A stretch of DNA of 64,000 nt, from contig NZ_BBCC01000001.1 of assembly GCF_001311845.1 (NCBI RefSeq), positions 1 to 64,000 of the forward strand, written 5' to 3'. This stretch comes from Desulfosarcina cetonica JCM 12296 (GTDB lineage: Bacteria > Desulfobacterota > Desulfobacteria > Desulfobacterales > Desulfosarcinaceae). The translations under genes and the position numbers were made by a program. Below are positions 50,087-60,711 of the stretch, one piece after another (the first letter of the stretch is position 1; each line of letters begins with the position of its first letter). The notes below the pieces were generated by a model. That model saw only the letters and a program-made list of their open reading frames with translations. It was not told the origin of the DNA and did not search any database.

Positions 50087-50560
50087 ATGGCGAAAAGCAA
50101 CTTTACAAATGACAGAAGCATCGATGAACGGGTGCTGATGGCCATTGTCAGGGTCGCTGAGCGGTTCAAAAAAGAGTCCGCAGCACTTTTTTAAGAATTT
50201 CAATCTCACTTTTCCGCAATACAACGTTCTCAGAGTGCTGGATGCGTCTGAAAATGGTCAGAACACGGTTCGTGACATCAACCGCATCATGCTGGTCTCC
50301 GGTGCCAACATGACGGGCATCACCAAACGGATGGAAAAGACGGGATTCATCATCCGGACCAACGACCCAAATGATGACCGTTTAAAACGGCTTGAAATTA
50401 CGGAAAAGGGAAGGCGGGTGCTAAGCGACATCGCGGATTGGAACGATCGCCTGGTAAACGCATTTCTGGAAAACTATTCCACCCCAAAAAAATCGAACTC
50501 TTGACCATCCTGAATGATATTCTCAAAAAAGAAACCATCGTCAACGACACCGACAATTGA
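50087..50560 (+). CDS. MarR-family transcriptional regulator, two frame breaks
   Basis: 157 residues after repair. The winged helix is clear: LTFPQYNVLRVL, NTVRDINRIMLVSGANMTGI (recognition region), RMEKTGFIIRTNDPNDDRLKRLEITEKG (wing). A run of six T at 50187-50192 reads best as five (ESAALFKNFNLTF), the only likely insertion in the window. A run of seven A at 50486-50492 should be eight (PKKIELLTILNDIL). Likely regulates itself and the beta-oxidation genes at 50725-53963, judging by shared repeats. Confidence 0.85.
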
Positions 50561-50614
50561 CAGCAGCCGATAGCGGCGCTTTCATCCGCTAAACGAACCA
50601 TAGGGTTTGATCAT

Positions 50615-50650
50615 AAAAAAAGCCAGGAGCGACTTTCGTCCTGGCTTTTT
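50615..50650. terminator. Bidirectional terminator
   Basis: Stem AAAAAGCCAGGA/TCCTGGCTTTTT with a 10-nt loop between the convergent marR and dehydrogenase genes. Confidence 0.9.
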
Positions 50651-50724
50651 CGATACTCGGCCGATCAAGCCCCCCATGTGCGGGGCGTTAGGCCTCGGTC
50701 AGCATGCCGATTATTGGCCCCTAC

Positions 50725-52748
50725 CTATTTGGTAAAATTCGGCTTGCGTTTTTCCAGGAAGGCGAAAACCCTTCCCGGGGGGCGTCGATACAAGAGATAT
50801 CCCCGCAACGTTCGTAGGTAATCTCCATGGCGGCCTTGAGGCTGTCGGCAGCGGCACCCTCGTTGACCACGCGGGCGACGATGCCCAGGGCTTCTTTGCT
50901 CAACGGCATGTTGCCGGCCTTGGGTTCGTCCGGAACCGTGAATTCGGGAATGCTCACGGCACCGGTGGCCGCCCGGGGAATCTGGCCGGATAGGCGATCG
51001 ACCTCGGCCATGGCAGCCTGAATCAGTTCCGGAAAACTGCTGGCAACGGTTTGAACCATGCCGATTTCCACAGCTTCCTGGCAAGTGAGACGTTTGGCCT
51101 CGCCCACCATGCCGTGGAAGGTCTCCGCGGCCTGCGGCCACTTACGGTAGGGCATCACCGCCCCGCCCATGCCGGGCAGGATGCCCAGGGTAATCTCCGG
51201 CAATTGAAAAAAGGCCTTTTTATCCGCCACCCGGCTGTGGCAAGCGATGGCCACTTCCACGCCGCCCCCCATGGCCAAGCCGTTGACTGCCGCCACCACG
51301 GGTTTGTCCATCTGGTCGATGTATTCGATCAGCTTGCTGTTACGGCGGGAAAGGGCCGCACCAGCCGCATGGTCGCCCAAAGTGGCGATGAATCCGCCGA
51401 TGTCGGCACCGGCACAAAAAGCCTTGGTGCCGTATCCGGTGATGATGAACCCCTTCACCGCTGAATCCGCCTCGCCCTTTTTCAGCTCGGCCAGAATTTC
51501 ATCGCAGCTGTAAGCGCTCAAGGCATTGGCCGCCTGGGGCCGACGCATGGTGATAATGCGCACGCCATCGTTGTCATCCACCAGGATGTCGCGGGGGAAG
51601 TCGGTGTATTCGGCGATGGGCCGCGTGGGCGCCGGGAACCCGGGCCGCTCCTTGACAAAGGCGTCGGCAATCCGTTGGACCTCGGCCTCACCCAGGTCGG
51701 CCATCAATTCAAACACGCCTTTCTTGAAAGCCAGACCGATCATACTACCAAAGTTGAGATCCGAGCGTGTTCCTACGCCGCGATCGGCAATGTCGAAGCA
51801 CTGGGAGAACACCAGCCCCAACAGCCGATCCTTGATCCAGCCGGCCACATCTTCCGGCACATCCACCTGGGTCCCCGGACGGTTGACCGTCCACTGGGCC
51901 ACCGAATGTAACAGGTTCGACGGCTGGTAACAGGGATTTTCCCCCATGCGCCGGGTCTGGGATTCGTAGATCAGGGGATTGCCGCCGGTCAGGTTGAGCA
52001 CGAAAAACGGTCCGGCAGCCACCAGGGATTCGGCCACACGGTCCACCTGTTTGGCGGTGGCGCGGTCCAGAAGAAAGACCGCCTCGCTGGTGTAGCTCTC
52101 GAAGATGCGGTTCAACAGAAAGGAGTAGACGTTGTCCGTCACCAAAGGCGCCTTGCCCGTGTTGGCGAAAAACCACAACAGATTGTTGATCAGTTCGTCC
52201 GAAGCGCCTTCCCAATTGATCACCTCCACGGGCAGACTGCGCCAGGCCGGGGCGAAAAAATGGGTGATCGTGCTGCGTTCCGGATGCTTCATTTCGGCAA
52301 AGATCTCATGGGCCGGAATACCGCTGGTGTTGGAGGTCAGGATCGCCTTCTCACTGGTGGCGGCCTCCAGATTAGCAAAAATCTTCTTCTTCAGCGCCAG
52401 GTTTTCCGTAGCCGCCTCGATGACCAGCCCGCAATTCTTCAACTGGCCGTAATCGGTGGTGTAGACGATGTTGGCGAGCACCTTCTCGGCCACCTCGGGC
52501 TTCATCTTCTTCTTTTGTACGGCCTTCTCGGCGTACCCCTTGAATCGGGCCTCGGCCTTTTTAAGCGGTTCCTCGACCACGTCGACCAGGTAGAGCTTCC
52601 TGTCGGGCAACCCCGTACGCAGGTAATAAGCGATATCCGGGCCGATATGGCCGGCACCCACCACCGCCATCTCATCGGGCAGGGCGACCGTCGGCTGGAT
52701 GAGGTAAGGATTCTGAAAGGATGGATAGAGTTTCTTTTGGTTTGCCAT
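50725..52748 (-). CDS. 3-hydroxyacyl-CoA dehydrogenase / enoyl-CoA hydratase fusion, one frame break
   Basis: 674 residues after repair. The NAD-binding dehydrogenase domain comes first (AVVGAGHIGPDIAYYL, about 28-43; SNTSGIPAHEI), then the dehydrogenase C-terminal domains, then a crotonase domain (KAFCAGADIGGF, NGLAMGGGVEVAIAC). This order is like FadN of Bacillus and opposite to E. coli FadB. One G is missing in a run at 50769-50771; the correct end is GVFAFLEKRKPNFTK. ATG 52748 is used because GGAGA lies 7 nt upstream. Next to a thiolase, so the pair covers the last three steps of beta-oxidation. Confidence 0.92.
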
Positions 52749-52775
52749 GCTCACGTCTCCTAGGGTTACGGCCGA

Positions 52776-53963
52776 TCAGTTGACCTTGACGATCAGGGAA
52801 GCGCCGCTGTCGCCGGCGGCACAACCGGACAGAAGGCCATAGCCACCGCCCAGAATAACCAATTCCTCGATCAGTTCAACAAACAGACGCATGGTCGTGG
52901 GCCCCTGGGGATGACCGAAAATCATGGAGCTACCGTAATTGTTGAAGATCTTCTCGTCGACCCCCATGATCTTCTGCATGGTCAGGTCATTGACCGTGAA
53001 GGGGTTGTGGGTTTTCACCGCTGCCAGATCGGCAACGCTCAGCCCGGCGTTTTTCAGCGAATTCTGGGCGGCAAACGTGGCCGCTTCAGGCATATGGGCC
53101 TTGTCGGCCCGGGCCGCGCCATAGGCGATCAGCTGAATGGTTATGTTCTTGTCGGCGGAAAGTTCGTCGGCCTTGGCCTTCGTTGTCACGATCATGCCGG
53201 CGTTACCGTCGGCCGGATGGGTCTGGGCGCCGAAGGTGATCACGCAACCGGGTTTGGTCTTCAATCTGGCCATCCCCTCCTCGGTGCAGGGGGTAATGCC
53301 TTCGTCCTCGGCAAAAACGACGGTTTTCTTCCTGGATACCTGAACTTCCAAGGGCAGCATGTAGCGTTTCTGGAACTCGCGGTCATTTTTCAACGCATCG
53401 GTATATTTGTTATAACGCGCGATGGCCATGGCATCGGACTGCTCACGGGTGAACCCATGCTTTTTAGCCACGTTCTCGGCCGTGCCGGTGGGGCTGGTCT
53501 CGGCCATGGGGTCCATGGCGAAACCGTCCATCACCCAGCTTTCGAAGGTCGGCTGGCCGCCGGGACCGGTGGGGTTCGGCCAGAGGATATTGGGGCCGTT
53601 GGACATGCGATCTGTCGTGGCCACAAGCATCGTCTGATTGTTGCCGTTCTCGATGCAATTGGCCGCATAATTCAGCGATACGGTAGAAGTGGCGCAAGCC
53701 TGGGCCATCAAGGGTCCGCTGATCTTCGGGTTCCCCATCAGCGAAGCGTAGTAGGGAGACGCATAAAACCAGCTTTTCTGGGGGATGGTGGTACCGAACA
53801 CAATGCCGTCGAACAAATCCGGCGTATACCCCCGGAGGGTAAAAAATTGCCGCGTGGCCGCAGCCGCCAGATGCACCGAGTCCTGGTTTGCCAGCATTCC
53901 CTGCCAGCGGCTGAACGGTGAACTCCAGTAGCCTTTATAAGGAACAAACGCCTTGCTGAACAT
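52776..53963 (-). CDS. Thiolase (acetyl-CoA acyltransferase family)
   Basis: 395 residues, intact. The acylated Cys is in QACATSTVSLNYA, the C-terminal Cys in GGGYGLLSGCAAGDSGAS, and GHPQGPTTMR replaces the more usual GHPxGxTG. The NEAF segment reads HNPF, as in a separate subgroup. AAGGAGGAG precedes the ATG. It is the first gene of the two-gene operon with the dehydrogenase fusion, 27 nt before it. Confidence 0.92.
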   Translation of the reverse strand: MFSKAFVPYKGYWSSPFSRWQGMLANQDSVHLAAAATRQFFTLRGYTPDLFDGIVFGTTIPQKSWFYASPYYASLMGNPKISGPLMAQACATSTVSLNYAANCIENGNNQTMLVATTDRMSNGPNILWPNPTGPGGQPTFESWVMDGFAMDPMAETSPTGTAENVAKKHGFTREQSDAMAIARYNKYTDALKNDREFQKRYMLPLEVQVSRKKTVVFAEDEGITPCTEEGMARLKTKPGCVITFGAQTHPADGNAGMIVTTKAKADELSADKNITIQLIAYGAARADKAHMPEAATFAAQNSLKNAGLSVADLAAVKTHNPFTVNDLTMQKIMGVDEKIFNNYGSSMIFGHPQGPTTMRLFVELIEELVILGGGYGLLSGCAAGDSGASLIVKVN

Positions 53964-54400
53964 ATCTCCTCCTTAAATAATTTAGGTGTCAAAGGGTTCA
54001 TTGTGCTGCCCATACAGATAAAACAATCCCACACGATCATGCGATACAACGGTGGATCTTCGTTAGGGTACAAAACAAAATGGCAGGATATCGATTTTCC
54101 ATAAATATAGAATTTAGCGGGCCTTAATTCATATGTCAACTATTAAGATATTAACTATTAGCACGGCCACGGGAACGCATCATCGGTTTGATCTTGCGGA
54201 ACCGACTGCATTTAAATGTTGTCAAAAAGTAAAGCGATGATTAGAATTGCCCAATTTTGTCGATGGCGCTGGTTCCTGGGAGAGGCTTTCAGCGTGCATC
54301 GGCAACTCGGACAAACGAACCCAAATAGAGACACGGATACAACAGCCCGCAAGCGCTCGCCACGATATCGGCTCGGCGCATGACAGGATAAAATCGGCGC
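53964..54400. other. Divergent intergenic region thiolase / lpxC
   Basis: 437 bp. It contains the promoter/operator of the thiolase operon (54111-54159). The lpxC side shows no clear promoter. Confidence 0.6.
54111..54159 (-). promoter_or_regulatory. Thiolase operon promoter with paired direct repeats
   Basis: On the minus strand TTGACA (plus 54134-54139), a 17-nt spacer and TAAATT (54111-54116) form a sigma-70 promoter. On the plus strand TCAACTATT (54136-54144) and TTAACTATT (54151-54159) lie 15 bp apart, the first overlapping the -35. The repeat pair matches that at the marR promoter. Confidence 0.6.
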
Positions 54401-55288
54401 ATGAACAAGCATCAGCAAACCCTTGCTCGGGTGGTGAGTAGTTCTGGAATTGGCGTTCATTCAGGGAAAACGGTTACCCTGACGATCAACCCCGCGCCCC
54501 CCAACCATGGTATTCGCTTCGTGCGTACCGACCTGCCGGGCCGTCCCGGTGTGACGGCGCATTTCAACAATGTGGTCGACACCAGTTTGGCAACGGTCAT
54601 CGGCGCCGAGGGATGCATCGTATCGACGATTGAACATCTGATGGCCGGGTTCAGCGGTATGTCCATCGACAATGCCATTGTCGAGGTCGATGCCTATGAA
54701 CTGCCGATCATGGATGGCAGTGCCCAGCCGTTTACCGAACTGATTCAATCGGCAGGCATCCAGCACCAAGACGGCAATAAGTGCTACTTCAAGGTCACCG
54801 CGCCCATCACCCTGGCCGAGAACGGAAAATCCGTTACCATCTATCCTGCGGATGTCTTCAGAATCACCTGCACCATCGTTTATGATCATCCGTTGATCGG
54901 CACCCAAACCTGCGATTTTGTGGTCACCCCGGAAGTCTTCCGGAAAGAGATCTCTTCGGCAAGGACCTTCGGTTTTCTGCATGAAGTGGAAATGATGAAA
55001 CGGTTTGGCCTGGGTCGCGGCGGATCCCTGGACAATGCCGTGGTCATTGATGGCGACCACGTCCTCAATGACGGCGGTTTGCGCTTTGTCGATGAATTTG
55101 TCCGCCACAAGGCACTGGACTGCATCGGCGATTTTTCCCTGATCGGCATGCCCATCATCGGCCATGTGGTAACCGAGCGTTCCGGGCATGCCTTCAATCA
55201 CGCCTTCCTGGAAAAGTTCTTCAGTCAAAAAGAATCTTGGGAAACGTTTACCCTGGCCTGTGACGCGGTATCGGCAAACGGTTCGTAA
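54401..55288 (+). CDS. lpxC: UDP-3-O-acyl-N-acetylglucosamine deacetylase
   Basis: First committed step of lipid A synthesis; zinc deacetylase, 295 residues. STIEHLMAGFSG, DELPIMDGSA-like (YELPIMDGSA here), RHKALDCIGDF and SGHAFNHAF carry the zinc and catalytic residues. The gene opens a plus-strand run with DUF4390 and the ntrYX-like pair. Start 54401. Intact. Confidence 0.96.
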   Translation: MNKHQQTLARVVSSSGIGVHSGKTVTLTINPAPPNHGIRFVRTDLPGRPGVTAHFNNVVDTSLATVIGAEGCIVSTIEHLMAGFSGMSIDNAIVEVDAYELPIMDGSAQPFTELIQSAGIQHQDGNKCYFKVTAPITLAENGKSVTIYPADVFRITCTIVYDHPLIGTQTCDFVVTPEVFRKEISSARTFGFLHEVEMMKRFGLGRGGSLDNAVVIDGDHVLNDGGLRFVDEFVRHKALDCIGDFSLIGMPIIGHVVTERSGHAFNHAFLEKFFSQKESWETFTLACDAVSANGS

Positions 55289-55383
55289 TCAAAACACCTT
55301 GCCATTTTCAACCAACTCCGCTATGTTCGGTTTTCGTATTGTTTTCTTCTATTTAGTCAACTCAAACGATCAGTGACGGGGCC

Positions 55384-55955
55384 ATGAACCGATCCGGACG
55401 GTGGATTGCCGGTTTTTTATAGCGGCCATGCTTGTATTCGCCGCCCGGGTCCCGGCCATGGCCAAACAAGCCACACTCACCAACATCATCGTAACCAATA
55501 CCCGGGACGACCTGTTAATCTACCTGTCGGTGGAAGGGGCCTTCACCCCCAAAATGGAAGCGGCCGTCAACAACGGCATCCCGGCCACGTTTTCTTTTTT
55601 TATCAAGCTTTATCGAACCCGTGGCATGTGGTTCGATAAAGAGCTGGTGGATCTGTCCCTGACCCACACCATCAAGTACAACAGCCTGAAGAAAGAGTAT
55701 GCCATATCGCGGTCATGGGACCCCAACAGCCCCGTGGTCGTTCACTCCTTCGATATGGCGAAAAAACTCATGACCGAGATCGACAGTCTCAACGTGATTC
55801 GGCTGGAACAACTGACCAAGGACAGCCATTACCAAATACAGGCAAAAGCGAAACTCAGTCGGGTAACCTTGCCCTACTATCTGCATTACGTTCTCTTCTT
55901 TCTATCCCTCTGGGATTTTGAAACCGACTGGTATACCATCGATTTTATCTACTAA
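55384..55955 (+). CDS. DUF4390 family protein, one frame break
   Basis: 190 residues after repair. The true start is ATG 55384 (MNRSGRWIAGFF); a run of six T at 55413-55418 should be seven. It has a signal peptide ending near VPAMA and a beta-rich periplasmic domain (TNTRDDLLIYLSVEGAF). DUF4390 genes are commonly found just before a NtrY-like kinase, as here (17-nt gap), so a role in sensing or presenting the signal is a fair guess. Confidence 0.85.
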
Positions 55956-55972
55956 CGGTCGCACCTGCTAAA

Positions 55973-58212
55973 ATGAACTACGGCAACGGCAACCCGCCCC
56001 ATCGACCACGTCTCTCCCCGGAGGAACGCAGACGTCGCAAGCGCGAGTTGGTGATCGGCATCGTCGTCATTATCATGGTGACCCTGCTCACCCTGGCGGA
56101 AAACCGCATCGTCACTTTCGGCACGGACATTCCCGTCTCCAATACCATATTGATGTTCATCCTGATCAACATCAATCTGTTGCTCCTGATCCTGCTGATC
56201 TTTCTGGTTTTCCGCAATCTGGTAAAACTGCTCTATGCCCGGCGCCGCAAAGCGATGGGATCCCGGCTGCGTACCCGACTGGTCATGGCTTTCGTGGCGC
56301 TGTCACTGCTGCCCACCACCATCTTATTTTTTTTCGCCATCAATTTCATCACCAACAGTATTGAATTCTGGTTCAACGTACCCGTCGAACAGGCATTGAA
56401 AAAGTCTCTCCTGGTGGGGCAAAAGTTCTACCGTGAAAACGAGGTACGCCATCGGTTCTTCCTCGAACGCATCGCTTATCAGATCCAGCGCAAAGATATG
56501 ATCGCGCCGGACAAGACCAAGGAACTCAACCATTATCTTCAGATCGTCCAGCGCGAGTTTGATATCGATGTGGTGGAAGTATACTCCGCCAACTATAACC
56601 GTCTCACCTACGCGCTGGGGAAAAACCTGGAGGCGATGGACGTCAAGCCGCCTCACCGGGCACATTTACCACCGATATCGGCACGCGAGGCATTCGCACC
56701 CAGACCGTAACCCTGGGTGAGGGGGAATTGCTGCGAACCATCAGCACCCTACCCTTTGGTGCCGCGTCCAATGAAGCCATCGCCTACCTTGCCCTGGGGA
56801 ATCTGATTCCTCGCGATCTGGCCGAAAACCTGGAGTCCATCTCCCGCGGAATAGACGAATACCAGCAGATCAAATTGCTCAAAAAGCCGATCCAGGTCAC
56901 CTACTACATTACCCTTTCCATCGTGGCCCTTTTGGTGCTTTTCTGTGCGGTATGGTTCGGTTTTTACCTGGCCAAGACCATCACCATCCCCATCATGGAT
57001 CTGGCCGACGGAACCCGACGCGTGGCCGACGGGGATCTGACGGTCACCATTGACAGCATGGCCGCCGATGACGAAATCGGCAGCCTTATCGAAGCCTTCA
57101 ACAAAATGACGCGCGATCTGCGTTCCAACCGCCAGCAATTGGAATTGTCGGCCCGCAAACTGACCGAACAGAACCAGGAGATCGAATCCCGGCGGCAGTA
57201 TATGGAAATCGTTCTGCAAAATGTTTCCGCTGGCGTCATCACGACCGATGCCAACGGGATGATCACCACCTTCAACAAATCAGCGGAACACATGCTGGAC
57301 ATCGATGCCGGTCAAATCCTTGAAAAACATTACAGTGAATTGCTCGTCACCAAACACCTTCAGTTCGCCGATGACGTGATGGAAGAGGTCTTGGGCGTGG
57401 GCGAACAAACCCTGGAAATCCCCATGCGGGTCGTGGTCAGCGGGCAGCCGCGGACCTTCTTGGTCTATGTCACGGCGCTTCGGGACGAGCAGAGCAACCC
57501 CATCGGGTTCGTCATGGTTTTCGACGACCTGACCGAACTCGAAAAAGCCCAGCGCATGGCGGCCTGGCGGGAAGTGGCCCGACGCATCGCCCATGAGGTC
57601 AAGAATCCCCTCACCCCCATCAGCCTGTCGGCCCAACGCTTGAAAAGGCGCTACTCCGGCCGCATCAACGAGCCTGTTTTCGACGAATGCACCCAGATGA
57701 TCATCGATCACGTGGACCTGATCCGCAACCTGGTCAACGAATTTTCAACTTTCGCCCGCTTTCCCACGGCGGATCCAAAACCGGGTCACCTGCCACCCAT
57801 CATCGAGGAAACCGTCGCACTCTACCGTGAAGGGCATCCGGAAATTACCTTCGGCGTCCAGATGGAGGAAGGCATTCCCATCTTGAACCTGGATCGTCAA
57901 CAATTCAAACAGGCCATGATCAATCTGGTGGACAATGCGGTTGCGGCCGTTCGCAACCAGGGCCACATTACCATTTCGGCCATCTTTGATCCCATTCTGA
58001 AACGCGTTCGCATCGAAGTCGCCGACGACGGCACCGGCATTTCCGATGCCGACAAAATTCGCCTCTTCGAACCCAACTTCTCGACGAAAAAATCCGGTAT
58101 GGGATTGGGATTGACCATCGTCAACTCCATTGTCAGCGACCACAATGGTATGATACGGGTGCAGGACAATCTGCCCAAAGGCGCCAAGTTTGTCATCGAA
58201 TTGCCTGTCTAG
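55973..58212 (+). CDS. NtrY-like membrane sensor histidine kinase, one frame break
   Basis: 746 residues after repair. Three N-terminal membrane segments (VIGIVVIIMVTLLTLA, ILMFILININLLLLILLIFLV, MAFVALSLLPTTILFFFA) and a fourth before the HAMP domain frame an extracytoplasmic region. PAS, HisKA (ARRIAHEVKNPLTPISLSA) and HATPase (DNAVAAVRNQG, GMGLGLTIVNSIV) follow. One G is missing at 56647 (DVKAASPGTFTTDIG expected). The cognate regulator follows at 58274. The signal is unknown; NtrY proteins sense nitrogen or redox state elsewhere. Confidence 0.92.
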
Positions 58213-58273
58213 GCGTTTTTGCCCCAACCTTCACAAAGGCCCATGGCGCAGGCTGGAAAAAGGAGCGTGACGC

Positions 58274-59616
58274 ATGTTTCCATCGATCCTGGTTGTCGAT
58301 GACGAACCGTCCATCGTACAATCCCTGAGCGGCCTCTTATCCGATGAAGGCTTTGATGTCATCACCGCTAGCAACGGCTACGAAGCCTTGAAAACCATCG
58401 ACGCCGAATTGCCCGACCTGGTTCTGCTGGATATCTGGATGCCGGGCATCGATGGCATCGAAACCTTGAAAGAGATCAAGAAAAACCACTCGGCGCTGCC
58501 GGTCATCATCATTACCGGCCATGGCAATGTCGAAACCGCCGTAAAGGCCACCAAGCTGGGCGCTTATGACCTGATCGAAAAACCGCTCAACATCGACAAA
58601 GTCATCGTGGCCATCAACAACGCGCTCAACTTCCGTCGCCTGGAGGAAGAGAACCGATACCTGCGCAAAAAGACCATTGAACGGCATTCCATCAGCGGCA
58701 ACAGCCCGCCCGTCCAGGTGTTGAAGCAACAGATCGCCACTGTGGCGCCCACCGGGTCGTGGGTGTTGATCAAGGGTGAAAACGGTACCGGCAAGGAGCT
58801 GGTGGCCAGAACCATTCACCAGCTCAGCCCCCGGGCCGATGCCCCCATGATTGATGTCAACTGCGCCGCCATTCCCGAAAGTCTTATTGAAAGTGAGCTC
58901 TTCGGCCATGAAAAAGGTGTTGTCCCCGGATCGAACAGCAGAAAGCGAGGAAAATTCGAGCTGGCCAATGGCGGAACCATCTTCCTTGACGAAATCGGCG
59001 ACATGAGCCTGAACACCCAAGCCAAGATTCTGCGCGTGCTGGACGAAAAAAAATTCCAGCGCGTGGGTGGCGGGCGGGACCTGACCATGGATGTGCGGAT
59101 TATTGCCGCCACAAACAAGGACCTGGAAACGGAAATGGCCAACGGGCGGTTCCGAGATGACCTTTACTACCGGCTCAACGTGGTTCCCATCGAGGTCGCG
59201 CCCCTGCGCGAGCGCAAGGACGATATTCCCGTGCTGGCTGAAATTTTCCTTGCCGAGGCGGCCACCAGCAATCGTGAAAAACGCAAGACCTTGGCCGCCG
59301 AGACCTTGCCCGTGCTGACCCAATATAATTGGCCGGGCAATGTGCGCGAATTGAAAAACCTCATCGAGCGGCTGGTGATCATGGTCCAGGGGGACGTTAT
59401 CCAATGCAACCACCTGCCCCCCACCTCTTCGATCCGAAGACCGGCCCCCATGAGCTCTTTTCCATCGATCATCTGGACGCGGCACGCCGGGCTTTCGAAA
59501 GGGAATATGTGAACAAGAAGCTGGCCGCCAACGATAACGATGTCGCCAAAACGGCGAAAGCCATCGGCGTGAAGACCGCATATATCAAATCGCTCCTGGC
59601 GGAGCGCAAGGGATGA
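58274..59616 (+). CDS. NtrX-like response regulator with a degenerate sigma-54 loop, one frame break
   Basis: 447 residues after repair. Receiver domain (VVDDEPSIV; phosphoacceptor Asp in [10 protein letters not shown]), AAA+ domain with GENGTGKE and [12 protein letters not shown], and a C-terminal helix-turn-helix that is diverged from Fis ([21 protein letters not shown]). The sigma-54 contact loop reads GVVPGS (residues 215-220) in place of GAFTGA, in an otherwise in-frame region. One C is missing in a run at 59417-59422 ([13 protein letters not shown] expected). The gene overlaps rsmD by 4 bp. It probably works without sigma-54 activation, perhaps as a repressor or sigma-70 regulator. Confidence 0.9.
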
Positions 59617-60165
59617 GGGTGATCAGCGGTCGGCTGAAGGGACGGCGGCTGGTGGCGCCGGCGGGAATGAACACCCGCCCCACGGCCGACCGAATAAAAG
59701 AATCGGTGTTCAACATCCTCGGCCCCACCATTCAGGCCCAAAAGGTGCTCGACCTGTTTGCCGGTACCGGCGCTGGGAATCGAAGCCTTGAGCCGGGGCG
59801 CGTTGACGGCGGTCTTCATTGATCAGGCAAAACCAGCACTCGCGACAATCCGGCGCAATCTGAGGGATCTCCAGTTGGAAGCCCGCACCCGGGTCATTCA
59901 ATGGGATATCCGCAAAAACCTCAATTGCCTGAGGACCGAACCTCAGCCGTTTGACCTGATCTTCATGGACCCGCCCTATGAAACCGATGCCGTCTTGCCG
60001 ACACTGACGGCGCTGACCATAAGTGGCATGCTGGCCGATACGGCCCGGATCGTCGTCGAACACAGCCGCCGGGAAACCATCCTCCCGGTTCCCGCCGGGT
60101 TGGTCCTGGTTAGCCAGCGACAATTTGGGAAAACCCTTGTTTCCTTTCTGAATGCCGTGTTATAG
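59613..60165 (+). CDS. rsmD: 16S rRNA (guanine-966-N2) methyltransferase, one frame break
   Basis: 184 residues after repair. [18 protein letters not shown], the SAM motif [20 protein letters not shown] and the catalytic FMDPPYET are diagnostic. Near 59771-59773 two bases of a GC repeat appear lost (GTGALGIE expected). Its ATG overlaps the stop of the ntrX-like gene. Confidence 0.94.
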
Positions 60166-60225
60166 ACCGTTTCCAAATCATTATGCGCCCATTTTCATTT
60201 GCTGAGACGAACCGCTGGAGAAATC

Positions 60226-60708
60226 ATGCAACGCATTGCTATCTATCCCGGCTCATTCGATCCTGTCACCAACGGCCATCTCGACATCGCCAAACGTGGG
60301 CTGAAACTGTTCGACCGCATCATCGTCGCCATCTTGCACAACCCGGGCAAGAAGTCGCTCTTCACCGTTGAGGAACGGTTGGAAATGCTCGCCGAATCGA
60401 TGATGGGAATCGATAATGTCGAGTTTGACACGTTTGACGGCCTGTTGGTGGATTATGCCCACCGGTGTAAAGCCAGCGCGATTCTGCGAGGCATGCGGGC
60501 CGTTTCCGACTTCGAATATGAATTTCAGCTGGCGTTGATGAACAGAAAGCTCAACCGGGAAGTGGAGACGGTTTTTCTCATGACCGGTTTGCGCTGGATT
60601 TTTACCAGTTCATCGATCATCAAGGAAGCGGCCCGCTTCGGCGGTGATATATCCGACATGGTACCGCCTGGGGTCAACCGGCGGATCCAGGCCAAATTCG
60701 GGTTCTGA
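60226..60708 (+). CDS. coaD: Phosphopantetheine adenylyltransferase
   Basis: Fourth step of CoA synthesis, 160 residues. The nucleotidyl transfer motif is YPGSFDPVTNGHLDIAKR and the second motif SSIIKEAA. The start ATG 60226 follows GGAGAAATC; the longer frame from 60199 lacks a site. rsmD-coaD is a widespread pair. Intact. Confidence 0.96.
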   Translation: MQRIAIYPGSFDPVTNGHLDIAKRGLKLFDRIIVAILHNPGKKSLFTVEERLEMLAESMMGIDNVEFDTFDGLLVDYAHRCKASAILRGMRAVSDFEYEFQLALMNRKLNREVETVFLMTGLRWIFTSSSIIKEAARFGGDISDMVPPGVNRRIQAKFGF

Positions 60709-60711
60709 TCC

